Below are positions 37,466 to 48,225 of a stretch of DNA of 64,000 bases, in pieces. The DNA is taken from the NCBI GenBank assembly GCA_016841945.1, contig JAENYC010000020.1:1-64000 (forward strand), read 5' to 3'. A program made the translations under genes and the position numbers. Under the pieces are notes generated by a model. The model saw only the letters and a program-made list of their open reading frames with translations, did no database searches and was not told the DNA's origin. Source of the DNA: Haloplasma contractile. GTDB lineage: Bacteria; Bacillota_I; Bacilli_A; Haloplasmatales; Haloplasmataceae. How positions within the stretch are numbered: position 1 is the stretch's first letter; each line of letters starts with the position of its first letter.

Positions 37466-40400
37466 ATGAAGTTAATTAAATTGAGTTTCTGTGCTTTTGG
37501 TCCCTATAAAAAAGAACAGACCATTGATTTTAGTCAAATCAATGACAGGAAGTTGTTTTTAATCAGTGGTCCAACAGGTGCAGGAAAAACAACAATCTTT
37601 GATGCGATTAGTTATGCATTATATGGTTATTCAAGTGGAAATGGTCGAGATGGAGATAGTTTGCGAAGTGATTTTGCCTCAATTGATAGTGAAACTTATG
37701 TTTCTTTAGCTTTTCAACTAAAAGGAAAAAATTATTATGTTAGAAGAAGACCTAGACAATTAAGAAAAAAATTAAAGGGTGAAGGAACAACCATTCAACA
37801 AGGAGAAGCAGAGTTAACGATTGAAAACGGAAAAACATACACCGGTATTTATGAAGTAAACAATAAAATACAAGAGATATTAGGTATTAATTATGATCAA
37901 TTTAAACAAATTGTTATGTTACCTCAAGGTGAATTTCGTCAATTATTAGAAGCTAGTAGTCAGGATAGAGAAAGTATATTAAGAAGATTGTTTAAAACAG
38001 AAGATTTCCTAGCGGTTCAAGAAAGGTTAAAGGAAAAGACCAAGGATTTAGATTATGAGATTAAAGATAGTCAAAAGCTATTAGAAAATGATTGTCATCA
38101 AATTATGTTTGATGATGGTAGTGAGTTAGAAAAAGAAGTCCTAAAAGATAAAAAAGATTATGAGACAATCATGTTGTTATTAAGGGAGAAGATAGAAGAA
38201 GATGAAAAAAAAATAGAAAAATTATTAGAAGAAGAGAAAAGAAAAGAAAAAGAGATATTTCAATTAACAAGTGAGATTGAAAAAGGACAGTTAATTAATC
38301 AAAAATATAAAAAAGTGGAAGAATTAAAAACAGTTAAAAAAGATTTATTAGAAAAAGAAGTTGATATAAAAACATTAGAAATAAAGGTGAAAAAGGCACA
38401 TCAAGCGCAAATTATCTATCAAATTGAAAAACAATTGACAAAAATTAAAGCATCTATAGAAGAAAACAAGAAAAATGAAGAAGAATTTGTTTTAAAAGAA
38501 AAAGCGTTAAGAAAAGAAGTAAAGGATCTTAATCTTGATTTAAAAGAAAAGGAAAAAGCTTATAATGAAGTTAATCAATTAGAAGAAAAAGTATATTATC
38601 TAAAGGATAAATTAACAGAGTATCAGGTGTATGAGGAAAAGAAGAAGGAACTAGAAGAGATACAAAAAGATAAATACCAATTAGATGAAGAGATTAAAGA
38701 CAAAGAAGATGGAATAAAATCTTTAGAAGAGAAACTAGATGAAATGAAACAGAAGTCCGAAATTAATCAAAAAGAAATATCTTCATTGAGTGATAAAAGG
38801 GTACAAAAAGAAACTATTATACATCAACTAAAAGAAAAACAGTTACAGTTGAAGGTATTAAAAGAATTAGTTGATTTAGATGAGAAACATCAAAAATTAA
38901 GTAAACTATATCAAAATAAACTAGCCGATTATAAAGATTTACAGAAAATATATGAAGATAAATTCGACAGTTATTTATTAGGACAAGCAGGCATTCTAGC
39001 AAAAGACCTAAGACCTCATACCCCCTGTCCTGTTTGTGGGTCAACGCATCATCCTAAAAAGGCAAGCTTATTAGAAAATGTATGTACAACCGAAGAACTC
39101 GAAGAACTAAAAATAGAATTAGGAAAGAAAGAGAAAATTAAAAATGATTATTATTCTGAGGTATTAGGTTTACATCAAACAATAGAAGATAAGAAAAAAT
39201 TATATCGTGAATTAAGTGATATAAAACACGATGAGTTTAATATCCAGGAAGAAGTAAAAAAGCTTGAGAAGTTATTGAATGAAGAAGAGGATGTATTAAA
39301 ACAAGTTAAAAATGATATTAATATATTAGAAGAAAAGACAAAAAAGCAAAAAGAACTAGAAGCATTATATGAAAAAAATATTACGAATTTTAATCAAGAA
39401 AAAGAATCACTTCATGTTTTAAAAGCATCTTATATTGAAGTGAAAAAAACATATCAAATAAAACTAGAAACGATTGAAGGCTATCAGGATGGAGTTGTAA
39501 AAGAATATCAAAATAAAGAGGCATTAGAGAGAGAAATTAATCAAATAGAGAAAAACATCTGTGAAGTAAAGGATCATTATCATAAGTTACTAAAAGAAAT
39601 TGAACGCGTTCAACATGATTTATTGGTGATTCAGACCGATATTAAGAATTTGGTAAATAGAAGTTTATCTGATGAAAGAGATTTAGAAATTGAGAATAAG
39701 AAATTTAATGATAAATTGAATACATATGATTTTACAAATATTGATGATTATAAAAAATATTTATATAAACAAAATGAAATTGATGTATTTGAAAGTCAAG
39801 TAAGAAACTATTATGAAGAATTAAGTTATGTGAATAAAACACTACAACAGCTACAAGAGGAATTAAAAGATAAGAAAGTAATTGAAGTCAATCATTTAAT
39901 AGATAAACAAAATATAGAAAAGAAACATTATCAGACATTAAGAGAAGAAGAAAAAGCTTTGCATTTAATGCTTCAAAATAATTATAGGATTTTAAACAAT
40001 ATAACATTACTTTATAAAAACATAAAACATCAATTAGAAAGATATGAAATGATTAGCACGATATCAAGTGTCGCAAATGGTAATAATCCACAAAGATTAA
40101 CATTTGAACGGTATGTCCTTGCCGCTTATTTTGATGACATTATTGCCGCTGCTAATCTTAGATTAAGTGAAATGACGAATAATCGTTACTTCTTATGTCG
40201 AAAAGAAGAAAAGGGAAAGGGGAATGCGCAACAAGGATTAGATTTAGAGGTTGTGGATAACTATACGAGTAAGAATCGATTGGTTAAGACCTTATCAGGT
40301 GGAGAAGCTTTTATTGCCTCATTGTCACTTGCTTTAGGTTTAGCTGATGTAGTACAAAGTCATGCTGGTGGAATTGAACTTGATACGATATTTATTGATG

Positions 40401-40582
40401 AGGGATTTGGTTCACTTGACCCTGAAAGTTTAGAACAAGCTATCTCCACACTTATCAATATTCAAAAGAGTGGAAGATTGGTTGGAATTATATCACATGT
40501 TCAAGAATTGAAAGAAAGAATAGATGTTAAATTAGAAATAACATCGAGTCAATTAGGTAGTACTGCTAAAATCATCATATAA
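37466..40582 (+). CDS. sbcC: Exonuclease subunit SbcC (Rad50-like)
   Basis: A 1038-residue SMC-like ATPase that works with SbcD on DNA ends and hairpins. Walker A GPTGAGKTT (35-43), a long coiled coil with the zinc hook CPVC near residue 520, then the signature LSGGEAF and Walker B IFIDEGFGSLDPE. Full length and intact. Confidence 0.95.
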   Translation: MKLIKLSFCAFGPYKKEQTIDFSQINDRKLFLISGPTGAGKTTIFDAISYALYGYSSGNGRDGDSLRSDFASIDSETYVSLAFQLKGKNYYVRRRPRQLRKKLKGEGTTIQQGEAELTIENGKTYTGIYEVNNKIQEILGINYDQFKQIVMLPQGEFRQLLEASSQDRESILRRLFKTEDFLAVQERLKEKTKDLDYEIKDSQKLLENDCHQIMFDDGSELEKEVLKDKKDYETIMLLLREKIEEDEKKIEKLLEEEKRKEKEIFQLTSEIEKGQLINQKYKKVEELKTVKKDLLEKEVDIKTLEIKVKKAHQAQIIYQIEKQLTKIKASIEENKKNEEEFVLKEKALRKEVKDLNLDLKEKEKAYNEVNQLEEKVYYLKDKLTEYQVYEEKKKELEEIQKDKYQLDEEIKDKEDGIKSLEEKLDEMKQKSEINQKEISSLSDKRVQKETIIHQLKEKQLQLKVLKELVDLDEKHQKLSKLYQNKLADYKDLQKIYEDKFDSYLLGQAGILAKDLRPHTPCPVCGSTHHPKKASLLENVCTTEELEELKIELGKKEKIKNDYYSEVLGLHQTIEDKKKLYRELSDIKHDEFNIQEEVKKLEKLLNEEEDVLKQVKNDINILEEKTKKQKELEALYEKNITNFNQEKESLHVLKASYIEVKKTYQIKLETIEGYQDGVVKEYQNKEALEREINQIEKNICEVKDHYHKLLKEIERVQHDLLVIQTDIKNLVNRSLSDERDLEIENKKFNDKLNTYDFTNIDDYKKYLYKQNEIDVFESQVRNYYEELSYVNKTLQQLQEELKDKKVIEVNHLIDKQNIEKKHYQTLREEEKALHLMLQNNYRILNNITLLYKNIKHQLERYEMISTISSVANGNNPQRLTFERYVLAAYFDDIIAAANLRLSEMTNNRYFLCRKEEKGKGNAQQGLDLEVVDNYTSKNRLVKTLSGGEAFIASLSLALGLADVVQSHAGGIELDTIFIDEGFGSLDPESLEQAISTLINIQKSGRLVGIISHVQELKERIDVKLEITSSQLGSTAKIII

Positions 40583-40591
40583 AACACCTGT

Positions 40592-40637
40592 AATCTTGTC
40601 TCCTAGGATACTGAAATATATACTTTTTATAAATTTT
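40592..40637 (+). promoter_or_regulatory. Palindromic operator-like element, copy 2
   Basis: Ungapped match to 23512-23556 (39/45). The inverted repeat GAAATATATA-CTTTT-TATAAATTT (40613-40637) is centred 35 bp before the extended -10 TGGTATAAT (40657-40665). It is the only match of this quality I found outside the regulator island. Confidence 0.7.
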
Positions 40638-40656
40638 CATCAAATTGTGTAATATT

Positions 40657-40665
40657 TGGTATAAT
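40657..40665 (+). promoter_or_regulatory. Extended -10 promoter of the SUKH gene
   Basis: TGGTATAAT, 26 bases before the ATG at 40692, with the palindromic element in place of a -35. Confidence 0.62.
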
Positions 40666-40691
40666 AGAGATAAGCTGTTAAGGAGGTTTAT

Positions 40692-41279
40692 ATGGATAAG
40701 CGTTTTTTTACTATCATAGAAGAGTTAAAAAAATGGAAGAATGATGATGATGCCATATTACAAGATGGAACACAATTAATATGTAAAGTATCACATATTT
40801 CTTCATTAAATTATTTTCATAAAATATATGCACCACTTAATACTTTAGATATTGAAAAGATTGAAACATTATTAAAAGTTAAGCTACCTGATTTTTTGCT
40901 TGATTTATTGTTAAAATGTAACGGGATGGATTTATTTCATTCTAATCTTTCAATACTGGGTTTAAGAAAGAAAAAGGAAATGAAGTATTATGAACGGTAT
41001 TTTCAACCTTCAGATATCATTGTTGAAAATCTAGGTCGATATAAACAGAATGAATATATTAAGTTTGCAACTTATAAAGAAGGATATGATGTATATTTTA
41101 AAAGTGGTAATGAGAATAATGTTTATATAATGGAACAAAAAACGGATAGAATAGTAAAAGAATACACTGATTTTTACGAATGGTTAAGTTATACCATAAA
41201 TAAGTTATCTCAATATTTTAATCTATCAGGTCAATTGATAAAAGAAAATAAATTAGTTAATTTATATAAGATTATTTAA
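40692..41279 (+). CDS. SMI1/KNR4 (SUKH) domain protein
   Basis: A 195-residue protein. Residues about 45-165 follow the SUKH plan: YAPLNTLDIEKIETLLKVKLPDFL, LLKCNGMDLF, a loop and strands ending at DFYEWL. SUKH proteins are often immunity proteins against polymorphic toxins; some have other roles. No toxin gene is adjacent. TTAAGGAGG ribosome site. The promoter carries the same palindromic element as the peptide-precursor gene at 23615, so both may belong to one regulon. Confidence 0.7.
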   Translation: MDKRFFTIIEELKKWKNDDDAILQDGTQLICKVSHISSLNYFHKIYAPLNTLDIEKIETLLKVKLPDFLLDLLLKCNGMDLFHSNLSILGLRKKKEMKYYERYFQPSDIIVENLGRYKQNEYIKFATYKEGYDVYFKSGNENNVYIMEQKTDRIVKEYTDFYEWLSYTINKLSQYFNLSGQLIKENKLVNLYKII

Positions 41280-41286
41280 TTAGATG

Positions 41287-41310
41287 AGATGGGTTATCCC
41301 ATCTTTTTTA
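41287..41310 (+). terminator. Terminator after the SUKH gene
   Basis: Stem AGATGGG/CCCATCT (41287-41293 with 41298-41304), loop TTAT, then T run. Confidence 0.85.
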
Positions 41311-41488
41311 AATGATATAAACAAAAATAAATATATTCATAAAAAAGTAACACATAATAAAAAGATAAAGAATTACCAAAAAAATATCTTTTAATTAACT
41401 TGTGCAATTGTATCAAATAATGTTATTATATAAGTTGATAGATTATATCAAGTAACATAGATCAGACCTTAAGAAAAGGAGTGATAAC

Positions 41489-44002
41489 ATGGCTGGTTTA
41501 TTAAAGCGATTATTCGATTCCGGATATAAAGAGTTTAAACGACTAGAAAAAATTGCTGATCAAGTCGTAGCACTTGAAGATGAGATGAAGCAATTAACAG
41601 ACGAAGCATTGCAAAATAAAACGGAAGAATTTCGTAATAGATTAAATAATGGAGAAACGTTAGAGGATATATTAGTAGAGTCTTTTGCGGTTGTAAGAGA
41701 AGCTGCTACTAGAGTGTTACACATGACACCATTTTATGTACAAATTATTGGGGCTTTAGTTATTCATTATGGAAATGTGGCAGAAATGAAAACTGGTGAA
41801 GGGAAAACCTTAACCTCAACCATGCCTGCTTATTTAAATGGATTAACTGGAAAAGGTGTACATATCGTAACGGTTAATGAATACTTAGCAAGTCGTGATG
41901 CGCATGATATGGGTCAATTGTTTAATTGGTTAGGATTATCGACCGGACTTAATTTAAATTCAATGTCAAAGGATGAAAAGCGAGAGGCTTTTAAATGTGA
42001 TATAACATATACTACTAACAATGAGTTAGGTTTTGATTATCTACGTGATAATATGGTGATTTATAAGAAGGATATGGTATTAAGAACACTCAATTTTGCG
42101 ATTATTGATGAGGTCGATTCGATATTAATTGATGAAGCGAGAACACCGCTTATTATTTCAGGTGGTAAGAAGAGAAACGCCAATCTATATCGTCAAGCAG
42201 ATCAATTTGTGAAGAATTTACATCCAGATGATTATGACCATGATATTAAGACAAGGAATGTACAGTTATCAGAATCAGGTATTTCAAAAGCTGAAAGAGC
42301 CTTTAATGTATCGAATCTTTTTGATGTTCAACATGCCATTTTACTACATCATATTAATAATGCATTGAAGGCCAATGTTGTGATGCAAAATAACATTGAT
42401 TATGTGGTACAAGAAGGTCAAGTTATCATAGTTGATCCGTTTACGGGTAGATTAATGCATGGCCGTCAATGGAGTGAAGGGCTTCATCAAGCAGTAGAGG
42501 CAAAAGAAGGCGTAAAAATTAAAGAAGAAACTGCAACACTCGCGACCATTACCTTCCAGAATTTCTTCAGAATGTATAACAAATTATCTGGTATGACAGG
42601 GACTGCTAAGACAGAAGAGGAAGAGTTTATTAATATATACAATATGTATGTAGTAGAAGTACCAACGAATGAACCTGTTATTCGTGATGATGCAAATGAT
42701 TTAATTTTTGCCTCAATGGAAGCGAAATTTAAAGCGTTAACTAATGAAGTAGTAGAAAGATATAAAAGAGGCCAACCTATCTTAATTGGTACTGTTGCCG
42801 TTGAAACATCGGAATTGATTTCAAATTATTTACGTAAAAAAGGTGTAAAACATAATGTGTTAAATGCGAAAAATCATGAGCGTGAAGCTGAAATTATCAT
42901 GCAGGCAGGTCAAAAAGGTTCAGTGACGATTGCGACTAATATGGCCGGTCGTGGTACCGATATTAAATTAGGAGAAGGCGTTGTAGAATTAGGTGGTCTA
43001 GCTGTTATTGGTACTGAGCGGCATGAATCACGTCGTATTGACAATCAGTTGCGAGGGCGTTCAGGTCGTCAAGGAGACCCTGGGTATTCAAGATTTTATT
43101 TATCATTAGAAGACGATTTATTACGCCGTTTCGGTTCTGAAAGAATGCAAAGCATGTTAGGCCGTTTAGGTCTAAAAGATGATCAAGCGATTGAACACAA
43201 ACTCATCAGTCGATCTGTTGAATCTGCCCAAAAACGAGTAGAAGGTAATAACTTCGACAGTCGTAAAACGTTGCTTCAATACGATGAAGTCATTGGTCAA
43301 CAAAGAGAAATTATTTATGAACAACGTTATAAGATATTAACGCAAGAAGATATAAAACCAACGGTTGAAGGAATGTTTCTTGAGGCCAATGAAAATATTG
43401 TTGCGCGTTATATAATCATGGATTCAAAAGAACAAGATAATAAAAAAGAAGCTTTAAATAAACTCATACATTTTTATAACAGTACCATATTTGGTTTGAA
43501 TTCGATTAAATTAAAAGACATTGAAAAGTTAAGTCATGAAGAATTAGTTGATTACTTCTATAAGAAGTCAAAGGCAATTTTAGATGAAAAAGAAAAAGTA
43601 TTTGAGGCAGAAGTATTTCATGAGTTCTTAAAAGTTATTGTGTTAAGAATTGTTGATATGAAATGGATGGACCACATCGATACGATGGATGGTTTACGTC
43701 AAGGAATTGGACTTGTTGCTTATGGTCAAAGTAATCCACTCTTACAATATCAGCAAGAGGGTTATGAATTATTTGATAATATGATAGCATCAATTAATGA
43801 AGATGTATTAAGATATGTAATTAGAGCACAAGTACAAGATAACTTAAAACGTGAACAAGTCGCCAAACCAATTGCGGCTAAATCTGGAAAAGAAGATCAA
43901 TCAAAGAAAAAACAACCCGTTCGTAAAGAGAAAAAGGTGGGTCGTAATGATCCATGCCCATGTGGTAGTGGCAAGAAATATAAACAATGTTGTGGTGCGT
44001 AA
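41489..44002 (+). CDS. secA: Preprotein translocase ATPase SecA
   Basis: Motor that drives secretory proteins through SecYEG. 837 residues. Walker [13 protein letters not shown]-like [45 protein letters not shown], and a C-terminal zinc SEC-C motif with [22 protein letters not shown] ribosome site. It would export the peptide precursor and membrane proteins predicted here. Followed by prfB as in Bacillus. Confidence 0.98.
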   Translation: MAGLLKRLFDSGYKEFKRLEKIADQVVALEDEMKQLTDEALQNKTEEFRNRLNNGETLEDILVESFAVVREAATRVLHMTPFYVQIIGALVIHYGNVAEMKTGEGKTLTSTMPAYLNGLTGKGVHIVTVNEYLASRDAHDMGQLFNWLGLSTGLNLNSMSKDEKREAFKCDITYTTNNELGFDYLRDNMVIYKKDMVLRTLNFAIIDEVDSILIDEARTPLIISGGKKRNANLYRQADQFVKNLHPDDYDHDIKTRNVQLSESGISKAERAFNVSNLFDVQHAILLHHINNALKANVVMQNNIDYVVQEGQVIIVDPFTGRLMHGRQWSEGLHQAVEAKEGVKIKEETATLATITFQNFFRMYNKLSGMTGTAKTEEEEFINIYNMYVVEVPTNEPVIRDDANDLIFASMEAKFKALTNEVVERYKRGQPILIGTVAVETSELISNYLRKKGVKHNVLNAKNHEREAEIIMQAGQKGSVTIATNMAGRGTDIKLGEGVVELGGLAVIGTERHESRRIDNQLRGRSGRQGDPGYSRFYLSLEDDLLRRFGSERMQSMLGRLGLKDDQAIEHKLISRSVESAQKRVEGNNFDSRKTLLQYDEVIGQQREIIYEQRYKILTQEDIKPTVEGMFLEANENIVARYIIMDSKEQDNKKEALNKLIHFYNSTIFGLNSIKLKDIEKLSHEELVDYFYKKSKAILDEKEKVFEAEVFHEFLKVIVLRIVDMKWMDHIDTMDGLRQGIGLVAYGQSNPLLQYQQEGYELFDNMIASINEDVLRYVIRAQVQDNLKREQVAKPIAAKSGKEDQSKKKQPVRKEKKVGRNDPCPCGSGKKYKQCCGA

Positions 44003-44011
44003 AGTAAAAAA

Positions 44012-44042
44012 TGACCCTTGTCTTTACAAGGGTCAACTTTTA
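44012..44042 (+). terminator. Terminator-like hairpin between secA and prfB
   Basis: Perfect 10-bp stem TGACCCTTGT/ACAAGGGTCA (44012-44021 with 44026-44035), but the T tract is short (ACTTTTATA), so it may attenuate rather than stop transcription. Confidence 0.65.
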
Positions 44043-44062
44043 TAAAAAGGCAGGCTGATACG

Positions 44063-45166
44063 ATGGATATATCAGAAATAAAACAAATATATAAAGAAAT
44101 TAGTGAACATTTTGAAGAGATTATAAGTTATATAGATATAAAATCAATTAAAAAAGAGATAGAAGAATTAACCAATCAAATGAATGATGCAAATTTTTGG
44201 AATGATCAAAGAGAAGCTAAAAAGGTGATTGATCAAAACAATTTCTTAAAAAATAAAATAGACCGACTAGAAAGTATTCAATCCAAACTTGAAGATGTAG
44301 AAGTAGGGATTGATTTGATAGAAGATAGTAGTGATGAAACACTCACAAAAGAGATGTCAAATCTAGTTAAGAAGTTAAAAATAGATATTAATGCGTTTGA
44401 AATAGAATTGTTATTATCCGAAACATATGATCAAAAAAATGCGATATTAGAAATACATCCTGGTGCTGGTGGTACAGAAAGCCAGGATTGGGGTGAGATG
44501 TTACTGAGAATGTATACCCGTTATGCCGAAGATAAAGGTTATAAAGTTGAATATTTAGATTACTTACCAGGTGATGAGGCAGGAATAAAAAGTGTGACAC
44601 TTCTAATTAAAGGAAAGAATGCATATGGTTATTTAAAGGCAGAAAAAGGTGTACACCGATTAGTAAGAATTTCTCCTTTTGATTCATCAGGGAGAAGACA
44701 TACTTCCTTCGCATCGATTGATGTGATGCCCGAACTAGATGAAGAAATTGAAATAGAAATTAAAAGTGAAGATTTAAAAATAGATACTTATCGCGCAAGT
44801 GGTGCTGGTGGTCAACATGTTAATACGACCGATTCTGCAATTCGAATTACTCATATCCCAACAGGTATAGTGGTGACTTGTCAAAATGAAAGAAGTCAAA
44901 TTGCTAATCGTGATAAAGCCATGAAAATGTTAAAGACAAAATTGCACCAATTGGAGATGCAAAAACAACAAGAAGAAATAGATTATTTGCGTGGTGAACA
45001 AAAAGAAATTGGTTGGGGTAGTCAAATAAGATCATATGTTTTCCATCCCTATTCAATGGTAAAAGATCATCGAACAAATGCTGAAGTTGGAAATATACAA
45101 TCTGTGATGGATGGAAAAATTGATTATTTTATTTACGAGTATTTAAAGTCAAATATTAAAAAATAA
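44063..45166 (+). CDS. prfB: Peptide chain release factor 2, no programmed frameshift
   Basis: A 367-residue release factor for TGA and TAA stops. RF2 marks: HPGAGGTES, the peptidyl-tRNA hydrolysis motif GAGGQHVN and the [13 protein letters not shown] stretch. The anticodon loop of RF2 (SPF) is present. The frame is continuous; the usual CTTTGAC frameshift site near codon 25 is absent (codons there read AGT TAT ATA GAT). Start at ATG 44063 after AAAGGCAGG. Forms an operon with the downstream protease. Confidence 0.96.
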   Translation: MDISEIKQIYKEISEHFEEIISYIDIKSIKKEIEELTNQMNDANFWNDQREAKKVIDQNNFLKNKIDRLESIQSKLEDVEVGIDLIEDSSDETLTKEMSNLVKKLKIDINAFEIELLLSETYDQKNAILEIHPGAGGTESQDWGEMLLRMYTRYAEDKGYKVEYLDYLPGDEAGIKSVTLLIKGKNAYGYLKAEKGVHRLVRISPFDSSGRRHTSFASIDVMPELDEEIEIEIKSEDLKIDTYRASGAGGQHVNTTDSAIRITHIPTGIVVTCQNERSQIANRDKAMKMLKTKLHQLEMQKQQEEIDYLRGEQKEIGWGSQIRSYVFHPYSMVKDHRTNAEVGNIQSVMDGKIDYFIYEYLKSNIKK

Positions 45167-45176
45167 GGTGGTTTGT

Positions 45177-46625
45177 ATGAATAAAAAAACCAATATTATC
45201 ATAGGGGCTTTATTAGTATCTTTAGGAATTGTATTAGGAATACTTGGTACGACGTTAAGTCGTGACATTATCATAGGAAGCGAAGAAGATACAGCGACCA
45301 CAACAGATGATAATGAAATAGATTTAGAAGATTATTTAATAGAAGTGATAAAAGCAAAGTCATATTTTTTTCAAAATGAAGAACATCTTATTGAAGGGGC
45401 TTTAATGGGCATTGTTGATTCTTTAGAAGACCCATATTCTACATATTTTTCAGAAGAGGCCTATGAAGAATATGTTAATTCTTTAAGAGAAATGATGTAT
45501 GGAATAGGGATTACTGTCAACTTAAATGGACCCTATCCCATTATAATTAAAGTTGAGGATGGTTCACCAGCATATGAAGCAGGATTAAGAAGAGGGCATA
45601 CGATAAAAACAGTCGATGGAATTGATATCCAAAACAAAACCATCCCTGAGATTGCTGAATTAATAAAAGGTGAAGAAAACACAGTAAGGGTATTGGGAGT
45701 TTATTCCAATAATCCTAATGTTGTTGATCAAATATCAGTGACTGTTGGTTTAATACAAACAAAAAGTGTGTTTTACGATTATTTAAACATAAATAATCAT
45801 AAAATAGGTTACTTAAAAATCACTTCTTTTAGTGACCCAACTTACGAAGAAATGTTACCAGCCATCAATCATTTAGAAAACAAAAATATTGAAGATTTAA
45901 TCATTGATGTAAGAGATAATCCAGGTGGATATTTAACATCTGTACAAGATATACTAGATTATTTTATCAATACTGATGAACCGTTTATGTACTCTATTAC
46001 TAAAGATAATACAGAAAAAAAGTATTATATTAAAGACTATGACCATGAAATAAACTACAATATTGTGGTATTGATGAATGAAAACAGTGCCTCGGCATCT
46101 GAGATTTTTTCAGCTACAATGAATGAAATGGAAAATTATCAATTAATAGGAAAAACTACCTTTGGAAAAGGGACGATGCAAAATTCTTTTCCTTTAAATT
46201 CTGAACATACGAGTTATGTCAAATTAACAACCGCCAAATGGTTAACCCCAAATAAAGTATGGATACATGATGTGGGTGTAGAACCGACCATTGATGTTGA
46301 TCAGACAAATTATCAGGATATATCTTATATCGATACATCCCAAAACATTAGTTTTGACCATGTTAATGAAGAAATAAAAGATGTACAACTTTTTCTAAAT
46401 AGAAAATTCGACAAACAAGTTCGAACAGATGGTTATTTTGATATCGATACTGAAAATGCGGTGAAAGATTATCAGGATTTGAAAGAAATTGAACAAACAG
46501 GTATTGTAGATGATCTGACTGCTTATTATATGAATCTAGATATTATGGATTATTTAAATGATAAAACTTATGACAATCAATATCAAAAAGCCCTAGATTA
46601 TATTTTAAATGATAGTAATGAATAA
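45177..46625 (+). CDS. C-terminal processing peptidase (S41), CtpA/CtpB-like
   Basis: A 482-residue secreted or membrane-anchored protease: N-terminal signal anchor (about 6-28), a PDZ domain (YGIGITVN ... AYEAGLRRGHTIKTVDG), the S41 core with DVRDNPGGY, catalytic Ser in NENSASASEIF and Lys in GKTTFGKGTMQ, and a C-terminal peptidoglycan-binding domain (DVQLFLNRKFD). Bacillus CtpB acts in sporulation signalling, which could fit the spo genes here. AAGGTGG ribosome site. Confidence 0.92.
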   Translation: MNKKTNIIIGALLVSLGIVLGILGTTLSRDIIIGSEEDTATTTDDNEIDLEDYLIEVIKAKSYFFQNEEHLIEGALMGIVDSLEDPYSTYFSEEAYEEYVNSLREMMYGIGITVNLNGPYPIIIKVEDGSPAYEAGLRRGHTIKTVDGIDIQNKTIPEIAELIKGEENTVRVLGVYSNNPNVVDQISVTVGLIQTKSVFYDYLNINNHKIGYLKITSFSDPTYEEMLPAINHLENKNIEDLIIDVRDNPGGYLTSVQDILDYFINTDEPFMYSITKDNTEKKYYIKDYDHEINYNIVVLMNENSASASEIFSATMNEMENYQLIGKTTFGKGTMQNSFPLNSEHTSYVKLTTAKWLTPNKVWIHDVGVEPTIDVDQTNYQDISYIDTSQNISFDHVNEEIKDVQLFLNRKFDKQVRTDGYFDIDTENAVKDYQDLKEIEQTGIVDDLTAYYMNLDIMDYLNDKTYDNQYQKALDYILNDSNE

Positions 46626-46626
46626 A

Positions 46627-46653
46627 AAAAACTTTCCGAAAGGAAAGTTTTTT
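46627..46653. terminator. Bidirectional terminator
   Basis: Stem AAAAACTTTCC/GGAAAGTTTTT (46627-46637 with 46642-46652), loop GAAA, flanked by A and T runs between convergent genes. Confidence 0.85.
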
Positions 46654-46655
46654 AC

Positions 46656-47021
46656 TTATTTAGTAATTTTAATTCCAAATGGCGCAAAAGATAATTTTGC
46701 TAATTTAAATTGTTGTTTACCAAATGGATATCCAATAATTGTAATCGTGAAAATTAAACCAAATATAAAATGACATATGGCAAGCTCTAAACCACCAAAA
46801 ATAATCCAAATGATATTAAATAAGAATCTTGTTGCACCTCTTTTTTCTCTAATGACCTTTTTACCAAATGGTGCTAATGATAAACCAGCGAGTTTAAAGG
46901 CTTGTTTACCAAAAGGAAGTCCAATAATGGTAATACAATAAATAATACCAATTAATACCCAAAATGCCCACATAATTAGTCCACCAACAATAATCCAAAT
47001 TAAATTACCTAAAAACTTCAT
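46656..47021 (-). CDS. YccF domain membrane protein
   Basis: A 121-residue membrane protein made of two repeats of the YccF domain: each has a helix pair followed by TIIGxPFGKQxFKLAxLSxAPFG. Function not established. No partner gene is adjacent. Confidence 0.88.
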   Translation of the reverse strand: MKFLGNLIWIIVGGLIMWAFWVLIGIIYCITIIGLPFGKQAFKLAGLSLAPFGKKVIREKRGATRFLFNIIWIIFGGLELAICHFIFGLIFTITIIGYPFGKQQFKLAKLSFAPFGIKITK

Positions 47022-47160
47022 ATCTTACCTATTCCTTTCTATTATAGTCATGTATAGTTCTATTGTATAGGTTAGACTGATACATTTCAATCATTTATTA
47101 AACATTTCATTGTAATTTATGTTAAAATGTATATATGAAAAAAATTAAAGGAGAATAGGT

Positions 47161-48225
47161 ATGGAAAAAAAATATTTAGCATTAGAAAAAAGACTAGATA
47201 AACTGAACTTTAAGGCGTTATGGCCTGGATTTAAAAGGTTCAATTTTGCTTTATACGATGGAAAAGATGTTTATCTAAACAAAGAAACAAAACCTTGGGA
47301 TCATCGTTTTTTAGGTTGTACAGCGATTAAATATAACGATGAGTTTATTGCGATATGGGATTTAAGATTGATACCTCAAGATTATGATTTGGATATTTTA
47401 TGTGCCAATATAGTACATGAAATGTTTCATTGTTTTCAGTTAGAAAAGAAAGAAACTAAATATCCTAATGAAATATTAGGTTTAGATTATCCTCTCCTAG
47501 TAGAAAATCAAGTATTGAGATATGAAGAGGTTCAATATTTAAATAGGGCTTTTCTTGAAGAGGATGAAAAGTTAATGAGAAGAAATTTGAATCATTTTAT
47601 GAGTTGCCGATTAAAACGAGAAAAAATATTAGGAAATTATATAGAATATGAATATGGTTTAGAAAGTTTTGAAGGCATTCCAAGATATGTTGAATATAAA
47701 GCCTTGGCTCAATTAACGAGTGAGGAATATAGTCAATCAACTTATTTAAATCATTTAGAAGAGATTAATTCAAAATTACTGATTGTAAGACATAATTGTT
47801 TTGCCCCAGGCATGTTAATTGCATGCATTTTAGACCGATTAAAAGAAGGATGGAAAGATAATTTTATTGATCAAAAAAAATATAGTTTTGAAATATTAAA
47901 AGAATTTTTTAATATAGAAGAAGTTGAGATTAAAACAGATGAGAAAATCAAATCACAATTTGAAACATTAATAGATAAAAGAAAAGAAGAGATAAAAGAA
48001 TTATTTGATTCAGTTTTAAAACATGATCATCAGAAAATCAAAGGTAATTATCAACTAACAGGATTTGATCCAATGAATGCAGTTAAAGTTGGGAATCAAG
48101 TTTATCATCAATATTTTTTAAAAATAAAAGAGGATGATAATGAAATCACCTATGAAGGTCCTATTATATCTGTACATTCACCTGAACAATTTTTTAGTAT
48201 TGAGGAGGTAAATATATTATCATGA
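47161..48225 (+). CDS. Putative zinc-peptidase-like protein (HExxH), unknown
   Basis: A 354-residue protein I cannot assign to a known family. It contains HEMFH (86-90) within NIVHEMFHCFQLE, the zincin motif, and a later ESFEGIPRYVEYKAL helix that could supply the third, glutamate ligand as in gluzincins. No signal peptide. AAAGGAG ribosome site. Its stop overlaps the ATG of a GNAT acetyltransferase by four bases, and that gene overlaps a third, so the three form one operon. Confidence 0.65.
   Translation: MEKKYLALEKRLDKLNFKALWPGFKRFNFALYDGKDVYLNKETKPWDHRFLGCTAIKYNDEFIAIWDLRLIPQDYDLDILCANIVHEMFHCFQLEKKETKYPNEILGLDYPLLVENQVLRYEEVQYLNRAFLEEDEKLMRRNLNHFMSCRLKREKILGNYIEYEYGLESFEGIPRYVEYKALAQLTSEEYSQSTYLNHLEEINSKLLIVRHNCFAPGMLIACILDRLKEGWKDNFIDQKKYSFEILKEFFNIEEVEIKTDEKIKSQFETLIDKRKEEIKELFDSVLKHDHQKIKGNYQLTGFDPMNAVKVGNQVYHQYFLKIKEDDNEITYEGPIISVHSPEQFFSIEEVNILS

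Noticed and set aside
43851-44045. 64-codon frame at the end of secA
   Set aside because: A shifted-frame shadow of the SecA C-terminus and of the following hairpin, without its own ribosome site.
44063-44140. A +1 frameshift site in prfB
   Set aside because: Looked for CTTTGAC near codon 25; the frame is open throughout and no in-frame TGA is present.
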